From NCBI RefSeq assembly GCF_038024065.1, contig NZ_CP150667.1, forward strand, positions 558,001 to 622,000: a stretch of 64,000 nt of DNA, given 5' to 3'. Below, in pieces: positions 44,801-54,294 of this stretch (positions are counted from its first letter, which is position 1; the number at the start of each line of letters is the position of its first letter). The notes under the pieces were generated by a model, which was given only the letters and a program-made list of their open reading frames with translations, was not told the origin of the DNA and made no database searches. Source of the DNA: Polaribacter sejongensis. Its GTDB lineage: Bacteria > Bacteroidota > Bacteroidia > Flavobacteriales > Flavobacteriaceae. The position numbers were made by a program, and so were the translations under genes.

Positions 44801-45937
44801 ATGAAAATAGGAATTGTTTGTTACCCAACATTTGGGGGAAGTGGAGTAGTAGCTACGGAATTGGGAATGGCTTTGGCAGATAAAGGACATGAAGTCCATT
44901 TTATTACTTATAACCAGCCAGTTCGTTTAGACTTTCTATCTCATAACCTACATTTTCATCAAGTTGTAATAGAAGAATACCCTCTTTTTGAATACCAACC
45001 TTATGAATTAGCGCTGTCTAGTAAAATGGTAGAAGTAGTTAAAAAGCATGATTTAGAAGTTTTACATGTACATTATGCAATACCACATGCGTATGCAGCA
45101 TATATGGCAAAACAAATGTTAAAAGAAAAAGGTTTAGATGTTAGGGTTGTAACTACTTTGCACGGAACAGATATTACTTTGGTAGGTAGTCATCCTACTT
45201 ATAAAACGGCTGTAGAATTTAGTATTAATAATTCTGATGTAGTTACTGCAGTTTCTAATAATTTAAAAGAAACCACAAATACGTTATTCAATATTACAAA
45301 AGATATTAAAGTAATTTATAATTTTATTGATGTTGAAAAATATAATAATGCACATAAAGAAGAGTGTAAAAGAATAGCATTAGCAAAACCAAATGAACGA
45401 ATTTTTACACACGTAAGTAATTTTAGACCTGTAAAGAGAGTAGAAGATGTTGTTAGAATTTTTAGTGAAGTAAGAAAAGAAATTCCTTCTAAACTATTAA
45501 TGATTGGTGAAGGGCCAGAAAGAGCAAAAGCAGAAAAAGTTGTAAAAGACTTAAAACTAACAGAAGATGTATTCTTTTTAGGAAACAGTACAGAAGTAGC
45601 TAAAATATTATGTTATACAGATGTTTTTCTATTGCCTTCGCAAACAGAAAGTTTTGGTTTAGCTGCTTTAGAAGCAATGGCGGCAGGTACTGCTGTAATA
45701 TCTACCAATACAGGTGGTTTACCAGAAGTAAATATTCATGGAGAAACTGGTTATTTAAGCAATTTGGGTGATGTAGCAGATATGGCAAAAAATGCGATCT
45801 CAATTGTAAAAGATGATATTACTTTAGAAAGGTTTAAGAAAAATGCTAAAAATCATACTAAGCAGTTTTCTTTAGAAAATATATTACCAGTTTATGAAGA
45901 AATTTATAAATCTTGTTATAAAAGTAACGTTATATAG
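44801..45937 (+). CDS. bshA: N-acetyl-alpha-D-glucosaminyl L-malate synthase of bacillithiol synthesis
   Basis: A 378-residue GT4 glycosyltransferase that joins N-acetylglucosamine from UDP-GlcNAc to L-malate, the first step of bacillithiol synthesis. The N-terminal MKIGIVCYPTFGGSGVVATELG and LHVHYAIPHAYAAYMA are strongly BshA-like, and the donor site holds SQTESFGLAALEAMAAGTAVISTNTGGLPE. The other bacillithiol genes are not in the window. It is a single-gene unit with its own terminator. Confidence 0.92.
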   Translation: MKIGIVCYPTFGGSGVVATELGMALADKGHEVHFITYNQPVRLDFLSHNLHFHQVVIEEYPLFEYQPYELALSSKMVEVVKKHDLEVLHVHYAIPHAYAAYMAKQMLKEKGLDVRVVTTLHGTDITLVGSHPTYKTAVEFSINNSDVVTAVSNNLKETTNTLFNITKDIKVIYNFIDVEKYNNAHKEECKRIALAKPNERIFTHVSNFRPVKRVEDVVRIFSEVRKEIPSKLLMIGEGPERAKAEKVVKDLKLTEDVFFLGNSTEVAKILCYTDVFLLPSQTESFGLAALEAMAAGTAVISTNTGGLPEVNIHGETGYLSNLGDVADMAKNAISIVKDDITLERFKKNAKNHTKQFSLENILPVYEEIYKSCYKSNVI

Positions 45938-45941
45938 ATAT

Positions 45942-45976
45942 AAAAAAGCTCAAACATTAATTTGTTTGAGCTTTTT
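45942..45976. terminator. Bidirectional terminator between bshA and the DUF937 gene
   Basis: Arms AAAAAGCTCAAAC and GTTTGAGCTTTTT, flanked by A and T runs, lie between two convergent genes. Confidence 0.88.
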
Positions 45977-45998
45977 AACTTTTATAATTTATAGAATC

Positions 45999-46637
45999 TT
46001 ATTTTCCAAAAAGACCACCTAATAAACCTCCAATTCCTCCAGAGTTTTTATTATCACCACCTAAAAACATTCCAGCAACATCATCTACAACACTTCCATC
46101 TCCATCTGCATCTAGTATTTTTTCTAAGAAGCTTTGTTCGTTAGCTGCGTCATTACCACCTAACATTCCGCCTAATAAACCACCTAGTCCAGAAGAATCT
46201 GTAACGTTGTTTTCTTTAGATTGTTTTGCTAAAACACCCATTAATATTGGTGCAGCTACTTTTAAAATATTAGCAACAGAACCAGCATCTAAGCCAGATT
46301 TCTGACCAATAACTTGCTCAACACCTTGTTGTTTACTTCCTAAAATATGTCCTAATATTCCAGCACCATCTTGTTTTACACTTTCATCTACACCACCATC
46401 AAATAAACCTCCAAGGTTGTCTAAGATACTACCATCATGTTTACCCGATAGAGCCCCCATTAATCCAGCAGCACCTTCTGGTGTAGCGGAATTTCTTTCC
46501 ATAGCTTTCATTAACACTGGTAAAGCCATTGTTAAAACACTACTTGTTTTGCTCGTGTCATTTCCTGTTGACCCAGAAACTCCTGAGATTATTTGTTTTC
46601 CTAAATCACTATTTAATATGTCTAAAATACCTGCCAT
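45999..46637 (-). CDS. DUF937 (YidB-like) protein
   Basis: A 212-residue protein without signal peptide, rich in Gly, Asp and Ser. The N-terminal half (MAGILDILNSDLGKQIISGVSG, VLTMALPVLMKAMERN) and the repeat-like GILGHILGSKQQGVEQVIGQKSGLDAGSVANILKVAAPILMGVLA are typical of DUF937. The C-terminus repeats a short Gly-Gly-Leu-rich unit (GGLLGGMLGG, GGIGGLLGGLFGK) and an acidic DADGDGSVVDDV stretch resembling a calcium-binding loop. Function is unknown; relatives are small soluble proteins. Single gene. Confidence 0.85.
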   Translation of the reverse strand: MAGILDILNSDLGKQIISGVSGSTGNDTSKTSSVLTMALPVLMKAMERNSATPEGAAGLMGALSGKHDGSILDNLGGLFDGGVDESVKQDGAGILGHILGSKQQGVEQVIGQKSGLDAGSVANILKVAAPILMGVLAKQSKENNVTDSSGLGGLLGGMLGGNDAANEQSFLEKILDADGDGSVVDDVAGMFLGGDNKNSGGIGGLLGGLFGK

Positions 46638-46757
46638 TTTATGTTTTTAATAATTAATATGAATCTTTTCTAAAAATTATGACACAATATACAAATAAAG
46701 TCACATATACTTTAATTTTTTTTTTACCTTTCAAAATCTTAATTTTTAAACTATTTA

Positions 46758-48086
46758 ATGAAAAAACTAGCATTACACTGGAAGATTTTAATTGGTATGG
46801 TTCTTGGAATTCTTTTCGGTTTCATCATGAACTCTGTTGAAGGAGGTAAAGGTTTTGTTACAGATTGGATAAAACCATTTGGCACCATTTTTATAAACTT
46901 ATTAAAACTAATTGCAGTACCCCTAATTTTGGCTTCTTTAATTAAAGGAATTTCTGATTTAAAAGATATTTCTAAAATTAAAAAAATGGGAATTAGAACT
47001 ATGATTATCTACATGTTAACTACTTTGGTTGCTATTGTAATTGGCTTAGGTATTGTAAATGTGGTAAAACCAGGAGTAGGTATGTCTGCAGACACAATAG
47101 AGAAGATAAAGGCTAAATATGAAACATCTTCTGATGTTGTAGACAAATTAACAAAAGCGAGTGCACAAAGTAATACAGGACCACTACAGTCTTTAGTAGA
47201 TATCTTTCCGAGTAATATTTTTACATCATTAAGTGATGCAAGTATGCTTCAAATTATCTTTTTTGCTCTATTTGTTGGAGTTTCTTTATTGTTAATTCCA
47301 GAGAAAAAAGCAAAACCATTAATGAATTTCTTTGATTCCTTAAATGAAGTTGTCATGAAAATGGTAGATTTAATTATGCTTTTTGCTCCGTATGCCGTAT
47401 TTGCGTTATTAGCAAATGTTATTATTGCTTTTGATGATACAGAAATCCTTTTAAAACTTTTAGTTTATGCCCTTTGTGTAGTTGGAGGTTTATTACTAAT
47501 GATAGGATTCTATCTAATTTTAGTGAGTGTTTATACAAAAAAATCACCTCTTTGGTTTTTAAAACAAATAAGTCCGGCACAATTATTAGCATTTTCAACA
47601 AGTTCTAGCGCTGCAACCTTACCAGTAACTATGGAAAGGGTAGAAGAACATTTAGGTGTAGATCCAGAAGTAGCAGGTTTTGTTTTACCAGTAGGAGCCA
47701 CCATTAATATGGATGGTACAAGTTTATACCAAGCCATTGCAGCAGTTTTTATTATGCAAGTAATATGGCCAGAAGGGCTTACTTTTTCTAATCAGCTTGT
47801 TATTGTAGCCACTGCTTTATTAGCTTCTATTGGTTCTGCAGCTGTACCTAGTGCAGGTATGGTTATGTTGGTTATTGTTTTAGAATCGATAGGTTTTCCA
47901 GCGGAATTATTACCAATTGGATTGGCGCTTATTTTTGCTGTAGACAGACCTTTAGATATGATGAGAACTACTGTAAATGTAACAGGAGATGCTACTGTAG
48001 CTATGATAATTGCTAAGTCTTTAGATAAATTACATGATGATCCTAAACCAAAAGATTGGGATGATAATTATGATGATGTAAAGTAG
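46758..48086 (+). CDS. Dicarboxylate/amino acid:cation symporter (DAACS family)
   Basis: A 442-residue GltP/DctA-type transporter with about eight membrane helices and two re-entrant loops. The signatures are FSTSSSAATLPVTMERVEE (serine-rich loop HP1), GATINMDGTSLYQ and the substrate helix VDRPLDMMRTTVNVTGDA. These carriers take up glutamate, aspartate or C4-dicarboxylates with H+ or Na+; in a marine cell Na+ is likely. In VDRPLDMMRTTVNVTGD the Arg/Thr-Asn pattern favours glutamate or aspartate as much as dicarboxylates. It is upstream of the sulfurtransferase gene by 28 bases. Confidence 0.93.
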   Translation: MKKLALHWKILIGMVLGILFGFIMNSVEGGKGFVTDWIKPFGTIFINLLKLIAVPLILASLIKGISDLKDISKIKKMGIRTMIIYMLTTLVAIVIGLGIVNVVKPGVGMSADTIEKIKAKYETSSDVVDKLTKASAQSNTGPLQSLVDIFPSNIFTSLSDASMLQIIFFALFVGVSLLLIPEKKAKPLMNFFDSLNEVVMKMVDLIMLFAPYAVFALLANVIIAFDDTEILLKLLVYALCVVGGLLLMIGFYLILVSVYTKKSPLWFLKQISPAQLLAFSTSSSAATLPVTMERVEEHLGVDPEVAGFVLPVGATINMDGTSLYQAIAAVFIMQVIWPEGLTFSNQLVIVATALLASIGSAAVPSAGMVMLVIVLESIGFPAELLPIGLALIFAVDRPLDMMRTTVNVTGDATVAMIIAKSLDKLHDDPKPKDWDDNYDDVK

Positions 48087-48114
48087 TTTTCTATAACTTT
48101 TCTAACTCTTTAAT

Positions 48115-48966
48115 ATGATGTCCTTAAAAATAACAAAACCGATAGTTTCTGTAGGTTGGTTACAAGATAATTTAGAACATAAAAATCTAATTATTTTAGA
48201 TTGTACGATACCAAAAGTTACTGAAAAGTCAAATACCGTTAAATCTGATGAAAAAACACAGATTAAAGGTGCTATTTTTTTTGATATTAAAAACACTTTT
48301 TCTGATGTAAACGGAAAATTTCCGAACACCATTTTATCATCAAAAGAATTTGAATATAAAGCACAAGAATTAGGAATTAATACTGATAGTTTTATTGTTT
48401 GTTATGACGATTTAGGAATATATTCTTCACCAAGAGTTTGGTGGATGTTTCAATTAATGGGCTTTACAAACGTTGCTGTTTTAGATGGCGGTTTTCCTGA
48501 ATGGATTGCAAATAAATACCCTATTGAAAATCAACAAAAGAATTCACGTTCAAAAGGTGATTTTAAGGTGAATTATCAATCAGAAAAAATTAAATTTACA
48601 AAAGATATTTTGAATGCAATTAATAATGAAACTATTTTAATTGCTGATGCACGCTCCAAAGGTCGTTTTAATAGTACCGAACCAGAACCTAGAAGTGATG
48701 TAAAAGGAGGTCATATACCTAATTCTGTAAGTTTGCCTTTTAGTGAAATTATAGAAAATGGAACATTCAAATCTGAAGCAGCATTAAAAGTTATCTTCAA
48801 AGAGATAAACCCAGAAAAGAAACCTTTTATTTTTTCTTGCGGAACAGGAATCACTGCTTCGGTGTTGGCTTTAGGTGCAGAAATATCAGGATCTAAAAAC
48901 TATGCTGTTTATGATGGTTCTTGGACAGAGTGGGGAAGTACGGAGAATTTACCAATAGAAATTTAA
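48115..48966 (+). CDS. Sulfurtransferase (thiosulfate or 3-mercaptopyruvate type, two rhodanese domains)
   Basis: A 283-residue protein with a non-catalytic N-terminal rhodanese domain and a catalytic C-terminal one. The active cysteine is C242 in FSCGTGITAS; CG[ST]GxTA is the loop of 3-mercaptopyruvate sulfurtransferases. Domain one ends with DGGFPEW and the linker with SEIIENGTF. The start could be either of two adjacent ATGs (48115 or 48118). It shares the strand with the symporter upstream and a small protein gene nine bases downstream. Confidence 0.9.
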   Translation: MMSLKITKPIVSVGWLQDNLEHKNLIILDCTIPKVTEKSNTVKSDEKTQIKGAIFFDIKNTFSDVNGKFPNTILSSKEFEYKAQELGINTDSFIVCYDDLGIYSSPRVWWMFQLMGFTNVAVLDGGFPEWIANKYPIENQQKNSRSKGDFKVNYQSEKIKFTKDILNAINNETILIADARSKGRFNSTEPEPRSDVKGGHIPNSVSLPFSEIIENGTFKSEAALKVIFKEINPEKKPFIFSCGTGITASVLALGAEISGSKNYAVYDGSWTEWGSTENLPIEI

Positions 48967-48974
48967 AATAAAAT

Positions 48975-49304
48975 ATGATGAACATCAATTGGACAAAAGA
49001 AGAATTTCAAACTTACGTATTGTTGTACGCGGCACAAAGTAACTATATAGAAACAGAATCTGAAAGTGAGTATATTTTATCGAAAGTAAATGAAACTTTA
49101 TTTAATAGGATTCATACAGAGATTGTACATGATAATGATTATCAATCTATGGAGAAAATTAAAACATATTTAGCTGAAAATAAATACACAGATATTGAAA
49201 AAGAAAACCTTTTAAAAGATATAAAAAATGTCTTTTTTGCGGATGGTTCTGTAGATGTTTTAGAACGAAATGTATTTCTCTTATTGAAAAAAATTATAGC
49301 GTAA
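48975..49304 (+). CDS. Small TerB-like protein
   Basis: A 109-residue acidic helical protein. Its end, KNVFFADGSVDVLERNVFLLLKKII, resembles the ADGxxxxxE helix pair of TerB/DjlA-type proteins, although the rest is too short for a full TerB domain. The gene is nine bases after the sulfurtransferase, with ATGATG as start, and a strong bidirectional terminator follows. No specific role can be given; the sulfurtransferase link is by position only. Confidence 0.65.
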   Translation: MMNINWTKEEFQTYVLLYAAQSNYIETESESEYILSKVNETLFNRIHTEIVHDNDYQSMEKIKTYLAENKYTDIEKENLLKDIKNVFFADGSVDVLERNVFLLLKKIIA

Positions 49305-49345
49305 AACTAAAAAAGCTTCACAAATTGTGAAGCTTTTTTAGTTTT
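49303..49345. terminator. Very strong bidirectional terminator
   Basis: Two 19-base arms, beginning AAAACTAAAAAAGCTTCAC, pair perfectly around AAATT between convergent genes. It overlaps the last codon region of the TerB-like gene by two bases. Confidence 0.92.
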
Positions 49346-49362
49346 ATATAAAGATTTAGCAT

Positions 49363-50640
49363 CTATTTAGCAGGTAGAATTTTACCTACACATTCTCCAA
49401 AACCAATACGCACTTTATCATTTTTACAATGTGCACGCATAATTACAGTATCGTTATCATTTATAAATTTACGTTCTGTACCATCGTTTAACTTAATAGG
49501 GTTTTGTCCTCGCCAAGTTAACTCTAACATAGAACCGTAACTATCTTTTGTTGGACCAGAAATAGTACCAGATCCCATTAAATCTCCAGCTTCTACAGGA
49601 CAACCATTCACAGTATGATGTGCTAATTGCTGTGCCATTGTCCAGTACATATATTTAAAATTAGAATTAGAAACAATAGTTTCTTTTCCGTTTTCTGGTT
49701 GTATACCTACTTGTAAATGAATATCGTAACTTCCTTTTCCTTTTTGTTTTAAATACGGTAATGGTTCATGCACTTGTTTAGGGCTTTCTACTCTAAAAGG
49801 CTCTAAAGCGTCTAAAGTTACAATCCAAGGAGATATTGTTGATGCAAAACTTTTCCCTAAAAATGGGCCTAATGGCACATATTCCCAAGCTTGAATATCT
49901 CTTGCAGACCAATCGTTAAATTGCACCAATCCAAATATATATTCTTCTGTTTCTTCAATCGGAATTCTATCTCCTAAAACGTTTGCATCTGTGGTTATAA
50001 AAGCCATTTCTAGCTCAAAATCTAATAATTGAGAAGGTCCAAAACCAGGAGTATTACTTCCTTCTTCAGGTTTTGTTTGTCCGTAAGGTCTTCTAATTTT
50101 TGTTCCAGATGGCACTATAGAAGAACTTCTACCGTGATAACCAATAGGTATGTGCAACCAATTTGGTAGCAATGCATTTTCAGGGTCTCTAAACAAAGAA
50201 CCTACATTAGTAGCGTGTTCTTTACTCGCATAAAAATCTGTATAATCACCTACAGCAACAGGTATCAACATTTCTACTTCGTCCATTCTAAAGATAATTT
50301 TATCTTTATGATTGGCATTATCTCTTAAAGATCCATTGGTAACATCAAAAACTTCAGCAATTCTGTTTCTAACCAAACGCCAAGTTTTACGACCATCCGC
50401 AATAAAATCATTTAAATTATCTTGTAGAAAAATATCATCCGTTAATGGTATCCCTTCAAAATAACCTAATTGATGAAAAGCACCTAAATCTATAGCAAAA
50501 TTTCCAATTCTACTACCAATCGTAATGATATCATCTCTTGTGATAAAAACACCAAAGGGTAAGTTTTGTATGGGGAAGTCTGAATCTTTATCTACTTTTA
50601 ACCAAGATTTTCTATTAGGATTATTTGCTGTTATGATCAT
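49363..50640 (-). CDS. fahA: Fumarylacetoacetase
   Basis: A 425-residue enzyme that splits fumarylacetoacetate to fumarate and acetoacetate, the last step of tyrosine breakdown. The N-terminal domain includes PFGVFITRDDIITIGSRIGNFAIDLGAF; the catalytic domain has HIPIGYHGRSSSIVPSG, DFELEMAFI, NDWSARDIQAWEYVPLGPFLGKSF and GDLMGSGTISGP, matching the metal and active-site segments. Length is normal. Other genes of tyrosine catabolism are not in the window. It is a lone gene divergent from glyA. Confidence 0.96.
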   Translation of the reverse strand: MIITANNPNRKSWLKVDKDSDFPIQNLPFGVFITRDDIITIGSRIGNFAIDLGAFHQLGYFEGIPLTDDIFLQDNLNDFIADGRKTWRLVRNRIAEVFDVTNGSLRDNANHKDKIIFRMDEVEMLIPVAVGDYTDFYASKEHATNVGSLFRDPENALLPNWLHIPIGYHGRSSSIVPSGTKIRRPYGQTKPEEGSNTPGFGPSQLLDFELEMAFITTDANVLGDRIPIEETEEYIFGLVQFNDWSARDIQAWEYVPLGPFLGKSFASTISPWIVTLDALEPFRVESPKQVHEPLPYLKQKGKGSYDIHLQVGIQPENGKETIVSNSNFKYMYWTMAQQLAHHTVNGCPVEAGDLMGSGTISGPTKDSYGSMLELTWRGQNPIKLNDGTERKFINDNDTVIMRAHCKNDKVRIGFGECVGKILPAK

Positions 50641-50836
50641 TCTTTTGAAATTTATTTTTCATCAAACCTACATAATTTTTTTTCATTTTAAAATAAAAAA
50701 ACAATTAAAAACGCATTTTTAACAGTACATTTTTAATAAATATACAATTATAATAAAAAATGATAAAATATAGTTAAAACATGTTTTTTACAAATTTGAT
50801 TTTATTATTTTTGATGCTTCTTTAAAAACAACAACA

Positions 50837-52111
50837 ATGCAAATAGACAACCAAATTTTTGACCTTATACAGGAAGAAAAAGAAAGACAGTTAAATGGAT
50901 TAGAATTAATCGCTTCAGAAAACTTTGTAAGTGATGATGTTATGAGAGCCCAAGGTTCTATTTTAACTAATAAATACGCTGAAGGATATCCTGGTAAAAG
51001 ATATTATGGAGGTTGTGAAGTAGTTGATGTTATTGAACAAATTGCTATAGACAGAGCTAAAGAATTATTTGGTGCAGAATATGTAAACGTACAACCTCAT
51101 TCTGGTTCTCAAGCAAATACAGCTGTTTATGCTGCTTGTTTAAAGCCAGGTGATACGGTTTTAGGATTTGATTTATCTCATGGTGGCCATTTAACTCATG
51201 GCTCTCCTGTAAATTTTTCTGGTAAATTATACAATCCTGTTTTTTACGGAGTTGTTAAAGAAACTGGAATTATAGATTACGATCATTTAGCTGCACAAGC
51301 TAAAGAGCACAAGCCAAAATTAATTATTGCTGGTGCTTCTGCGTATTCTAGAGATATCGATTTTAAGAAATTTAGAGAAGTTGCAGATAGTGTAGGTGCT
51401 ATTTTAATGGCAGATATTTCTCATCCTGCTGGTTTAATTGCTAAAGGAATTTTAAACGATCCAATTCCTCATTGTCATATTGTAACTACAACTACCCACA
51501 AAACGTTACGTGGACCAAGAGGTGGTATGATTATGATTGGTAAAGATTTTGACAATCCTTTTGGAGAGACTTTAAAAAATGGAAATCCTAAAAAGATGTC
51601 TACTTTAATTAATTCTTCTGTTTTTCCTGGAAACCAAGGAGGACCTTTAGAGCACGTTATTGCTGCTAAAGCAGTTGCTTTTGGAGAGGCTTTAACAGAT
51701 GAGTTTTTAGAATATCAATTACAAGTAAAAGCAAATGCTGCAGAAATGGCTAAAGAATTTGTTGCAAGAGGATATGATATTATCTCTGGCGGAACAGATA
51801 ACCACTGTATGCTAATAGATTTACGTAATAAAAATATTTCTGGTAAAGATGCAGAAATTGCATTAGGAAAAGCAGATATTACTGTAAATAAAAACATGGT
51901 TCCTTTTGATGATAAAAGCCCCTTTGTAACTTCAGGAATCCGTATTGGAACTGCTGCAATTACTACTCGTGGTTTAGAAGAAGAAGATATGAAAGCTGTT
52001 GTTAATTTTATTGATGAAGCTATCATAAACGCTGCAAATGAAGATGCTTTACACAAAATTGGTGAGCGTGTTGCACACATGATGAGTGCAAGAAGATTAT
52101 TCGTAATGTAG
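50837..52111 (+). CDS. glyA: Serine hydroxymethyltransferase
   Basis: A 424-residue PLP enzyme that converts serine and tetrahydrofolate to glycine and methylene-tetrahydrofolate. Signatures are [44 protein letters not shown], and the PLP lysine K222 in [15 protein letters not shown]. The C-terminus ([17 protein letters not shown]) is also typical. A TATTTTTG box at 50806-50813 could be its -7 element. A small hairpin (GAAGGC/GCCTTC, 52111-52125) follows the stop, then a longer inverted repeat and a terminator. Confidence 0.97.
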   Translation: MQIDNQIFDLIQEEKERQLNGLELIASENFVSDDVMRAQGSILTNKYAEGYPGKRYYGGCEVVDVIEQIAIDRAKELFGAEYVNVQPHSGSQANTAVYAACLKPGDTVLGFDLSHGGHLTHGSPVNFSGKLYNPVFYGVVKETGIIDYDHLAAQAKEHKPKLIIAGASAYSRDIDFKKFREVADSVGAILMADISHPAGLIAKGILNDPIPHCHIVTTTTHKTLRGPRGGMIMIGKDFDNPFGETLKNGNPKKMSTLINSSVFPGNQGGPLEHVIAAKAVAFGEALTDEFLEYQLQVKANAAEMAKEFVARGYDIISGGTDNHCMLIDLRNKNISGKDAEIALGKADITVNKNMVPFDDKSPFVTSGIRIGTAAITTRGLEEEDMKAVVNFIDEAIINAANEDALHKIGERVAHMMSARRLFVM

Positions 52112-52122
52112 AAGGCAATGCC

Positions 52123-52187
52123 TTCAAATAAGTTATATAATGATCATATCAGTTCGAGTACAAAATAGTATCTAAAACTTATTTGAA
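52123..52187. repeat. 12-bp inverted repeat downstream of glyA
   Basis: Perfect arms TTCAAATAAGTT (52123-52134) and AACTTATTTGAA (52176-52187) enclose 41 bases that include CAGTTCGAGT, a phrase also present in reverse at 60955-60967. Confidence 0.55.
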
Positions 52188-52194
52188 TACATAT

Positions 52195-52230
52195 AAAAAA
52201 AGCATCAAGTTAATTCTTGATGCTTTTTTA
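52195..52230. terminator. Bidirectional terminator between glyA and the CsbD gene
   Basis: AAAAAAGCATCAAG and CTTGATGCTTTTTT flank a 6-base loop between convergent genes. Confidence 0.88.
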
Positions 52231-52255
52231 GTTTTAAATATATTGTAAAAGTTGT

Positions 52256-52447
52256 TTACCAACTTTTTACTTCTTTTTCTATGGCTTCACGAGTTTCACC
52301 ATATTTTTCTTGGATTTCTCCAACTAGTTTATCAAAAGAACCTTCTGCTTCCGTACTCTCATCATTGGTAATACGACCATATTTTTCTTTAAATTCTCCT
52401 TTAATTTGTTTCCAATTTCCTTTTGTTGTATCCGAGTTCATATTCAT
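52256..52447 (-). CDS. CsbD-family stress protein
   Basis: A 63-residue hydrophilic protein. MNSDTTKGNWKQIKGEFKEKYGRITNDE and the following GSFDKLVGEIQEKYGETRE form the two-helix pattern of CsbD, which is induced by general stress in other bacteria; its biochemical role is unknown. The start can be the first or the second in-frame methionine (MNMNSD). It is followed upstream by another small charged protein gene on the same strand, suggesting a stress-linked pair. Confidence 0.9.
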   Translation of the reverse strand: MNMNSDTTKGNWKQIKGEFKEKYGRITNDESTEAEGSFDKLVGEIQEKYGETREAIEKEVKSW

Positions 52448-52554
52448 TTCATTTATGTACTACAATAGTACTAGTTAATAATAGTGTAAATTTAGAAAGA
52501 TTTATAATTGCTTATGAATGCTATCTATTAAAATTTTGACTCATTAGATAAAAG

Positions 52555-52770
52555 TTATTCTTTTTCTGAACTTTTAATTTTTCCAGCAATTTCATCTGCA
52601 TCATCAGTCGCACTCTGTATTTGATTTTTTAATTCACCTTTTTCTTTTTTCTTATCAATTTCTGCTACGATACTTTCTTTTTTCTTATCTGAATCTTTTT
52701 CATTCTTTTCATCTGTTTTTACGGTTCCTTTTAAAGGATGTAAACCTCTTTCGTGTTTTATAACTGACAT
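52555..52770 (-). CDS. Small highly charged protein of unknown function
   Basis: A 71-residue lysine- and glutamate-rich protein, likely disordered or coiled-coil (DEKNEKDSDKKKESIVAEIDKK). The start MSVIKHERGLHPLKGTVK has a basic patch. I do not recognise a family. It lies 107 bases upstream of the CsbD gene and on the same strand. Composition resembles hydrophilic stress proteins, but this is inference only. Confidence 0.6.
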   Translation of the reverse strand: MSVIKHERGLHPLKGTVKTDEKNEKDSDKKKESIVAEIDKKKEKGELKNQIQSATDDADEIAGKIKSSEKE

Positions 52771-52862
52771 ATTTTTTAGTTTTTTAGGTTAATACTCACT
52801 TCAAAAGTAAAAAATAAGTGAATTTCAGCTTAACTACATTCAGTTAAATAATAACGCATTAG

Positions 52863-54212
52863 CTATTCATCAACTTCATTAGCACGCTTAATAATGTTTT
52901 CTGGGATAGCTTTTTTAGCTTTAGCTCCCATTTTCTTTAACTTTTCTACAGAAGTAATTAAATTCCCTCTTCCTTCAAAAAGCTTGTTCATTGCATTGGA
53001 GTATTCGTTTTTACTGTCGTCGATTCGTTTTCCAATTCCGACTAAATCACCTAATAAACCATTAAACTTGTCATATAAAGCACCGGCTTGTCTTGCAATT
53101 TCTAAAGCATTTCTTTGTTGCTTCTCATTATTCCACATAGAATCTATGGTTCTTAAAGTGGCCAAAAGAGTAGTAGGAGTTACAATAACAATATTTTTTT
53201 CAAATGCTTTATTATATAAATGATTATCATAATTTAGGGCAACAGCAAAAGCAGGCTCTATCGGTATAAAAAGTAAGACAAAATCTGGAGATTCAATTTT
53301 ATAAATATCTTCATATTTTTTTTCTGATAATTGATGTACATGTCGTTGGAGTGATGCCACATGTGCTTTTAAGAACTGTTCTTTTAAAGTTTCATCTTCT
53401 TCATTTATAAACTGCTCATAAGCTGTTAAAGAAACCTTAGAATCTACAATCATTTTTTTATTATCTGGCAAATGAATCACGACATCCGGTAGAATTCTCC
53501 TACCATCTTCATTGGTAAAGCTTTGCTGCACATAGTACTCTCTATCTTTCTCTAAACCAGATTTTTCTAAAACTCTTTCTAACACTAATTCCCCCCAATT
53601 ACCTTGCATTTTATTATCGCCTTTTAAGGCTTTGGTAAGGTTTAAGGTTTCTTTACTCATTTGTTGGTTTAGCTCTTTTAAACCTAAAATTTGCTGACGT
53701 AAAGCAGCGTGATAATCGATACTTTCTTTGTGTGTTTTATCTACTTTATCTTCAAAAACTTTAATCTTTTCTTGTAGTGGATTTAAGATTATTTTTAAGT
53801 TTTCTTGATTCTGTTGTGTAAATTTTGATGATTTTTCTTCTAAAATTTTATTGGCTAATACTTCAAAATTATTGGTGAATTTTTCTTGTAATTTTTCAAC
53901 CTCATTTTTATTATGCGCTAGCTTTTCTTCTACATTTTTAAATTCTGTTTCTAAACGTGTTTTATCAGAAATTAAAATTTCTTTTTCTTTTTGAACGTGT
54001 CTTAATTCACCTTGTAAATCATCAATTGTAATTTCTGTATTTTTAAGTGTTTCATTTAGTTTAGAAACTTCAAATTCTAATAGAGATTTTTCCTTTTCAG
54101 AATCTCCTTTTGCTTTTTCAAATTTTAATTTGGTTAATAGTTTGCCTATTAAGAATCCTACAAGGCTAAATATCAGTGCAATTAAGAAGTAAATTATCAT
54201 TTCGTTCATCAT
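52863..54212 (-). CDS. rmuC: DNA recombination protein RmuC
   Basis: A 449-residue protein with an N-terminal membrane helix (IIYFLIALIFSLVGFLIGKLL), a long coiled coil to about residue 180, and the RmuC nuclease-like core. Core motifs are KMQGNWGELVLERVLEKSGL, ILPDVVIHLPDNKKMIVDSKVSLTAYE, FVLLFIPIEPAF and VTPTTLLATLRTID. RmuC limits inversions at short inverted repeats in E. coli. The ATG at 54212 is used here; two further methionines follow within five codons. Single gene, divergent from the acyltransferase. Confidence 0.95.
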   Translation of the reverse strand: MMNEMIIYFLIALIFSLVGFLIGKLLTKLKFEKAKGDSEKEKSLLEFEVSKLNETLKNTEITIDDLQGELRHVQKEKEILISDKTRLETEFKNVEEKLAHNKNEVEKLQEKFTNNFEVLANKILEEKSSKFTQQNQENLKIILNPLQEKIKVFEDKVDKTHKESIDYHAALRQQILGLKELNQQMSKETLNLTKALKGDNKMQGNWGELVLERVLEKSGLEKDREYYVQQSFTNEDGRRILPDVVIHLPDNKKMIVDSKVSLTAYEQFINEEDETLKEQFLKAHVASLQRHVHQLSEKKYEDIYKIESPDFVLLFIPIEPAFAVALNYDNHLYNKAFEKNIVIVTPTTLLATLRTIDSMWNNEKQQRNALEIARQAGALYDKFNGLLGDLVGIGKRIDDSKNEYSNAMNKLFEGRGNLITSVEKLKKMGAKAKKAIPENIIKRANEVDE

Positions 54213-54294
54213 ATCAAATTAAGTTCATAAATTTATCATTTTAAACGCTAACAAAAAACTTCTAAATCAGCATTTTTTAATGCTATCTTTATAT

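Noticed and set aside
51715..52080. Antisense frame of 121 codons opposite glyA
   Set aside because: GlyA is fully conserved on the other strand and the antisense frame has no recognisable domain.
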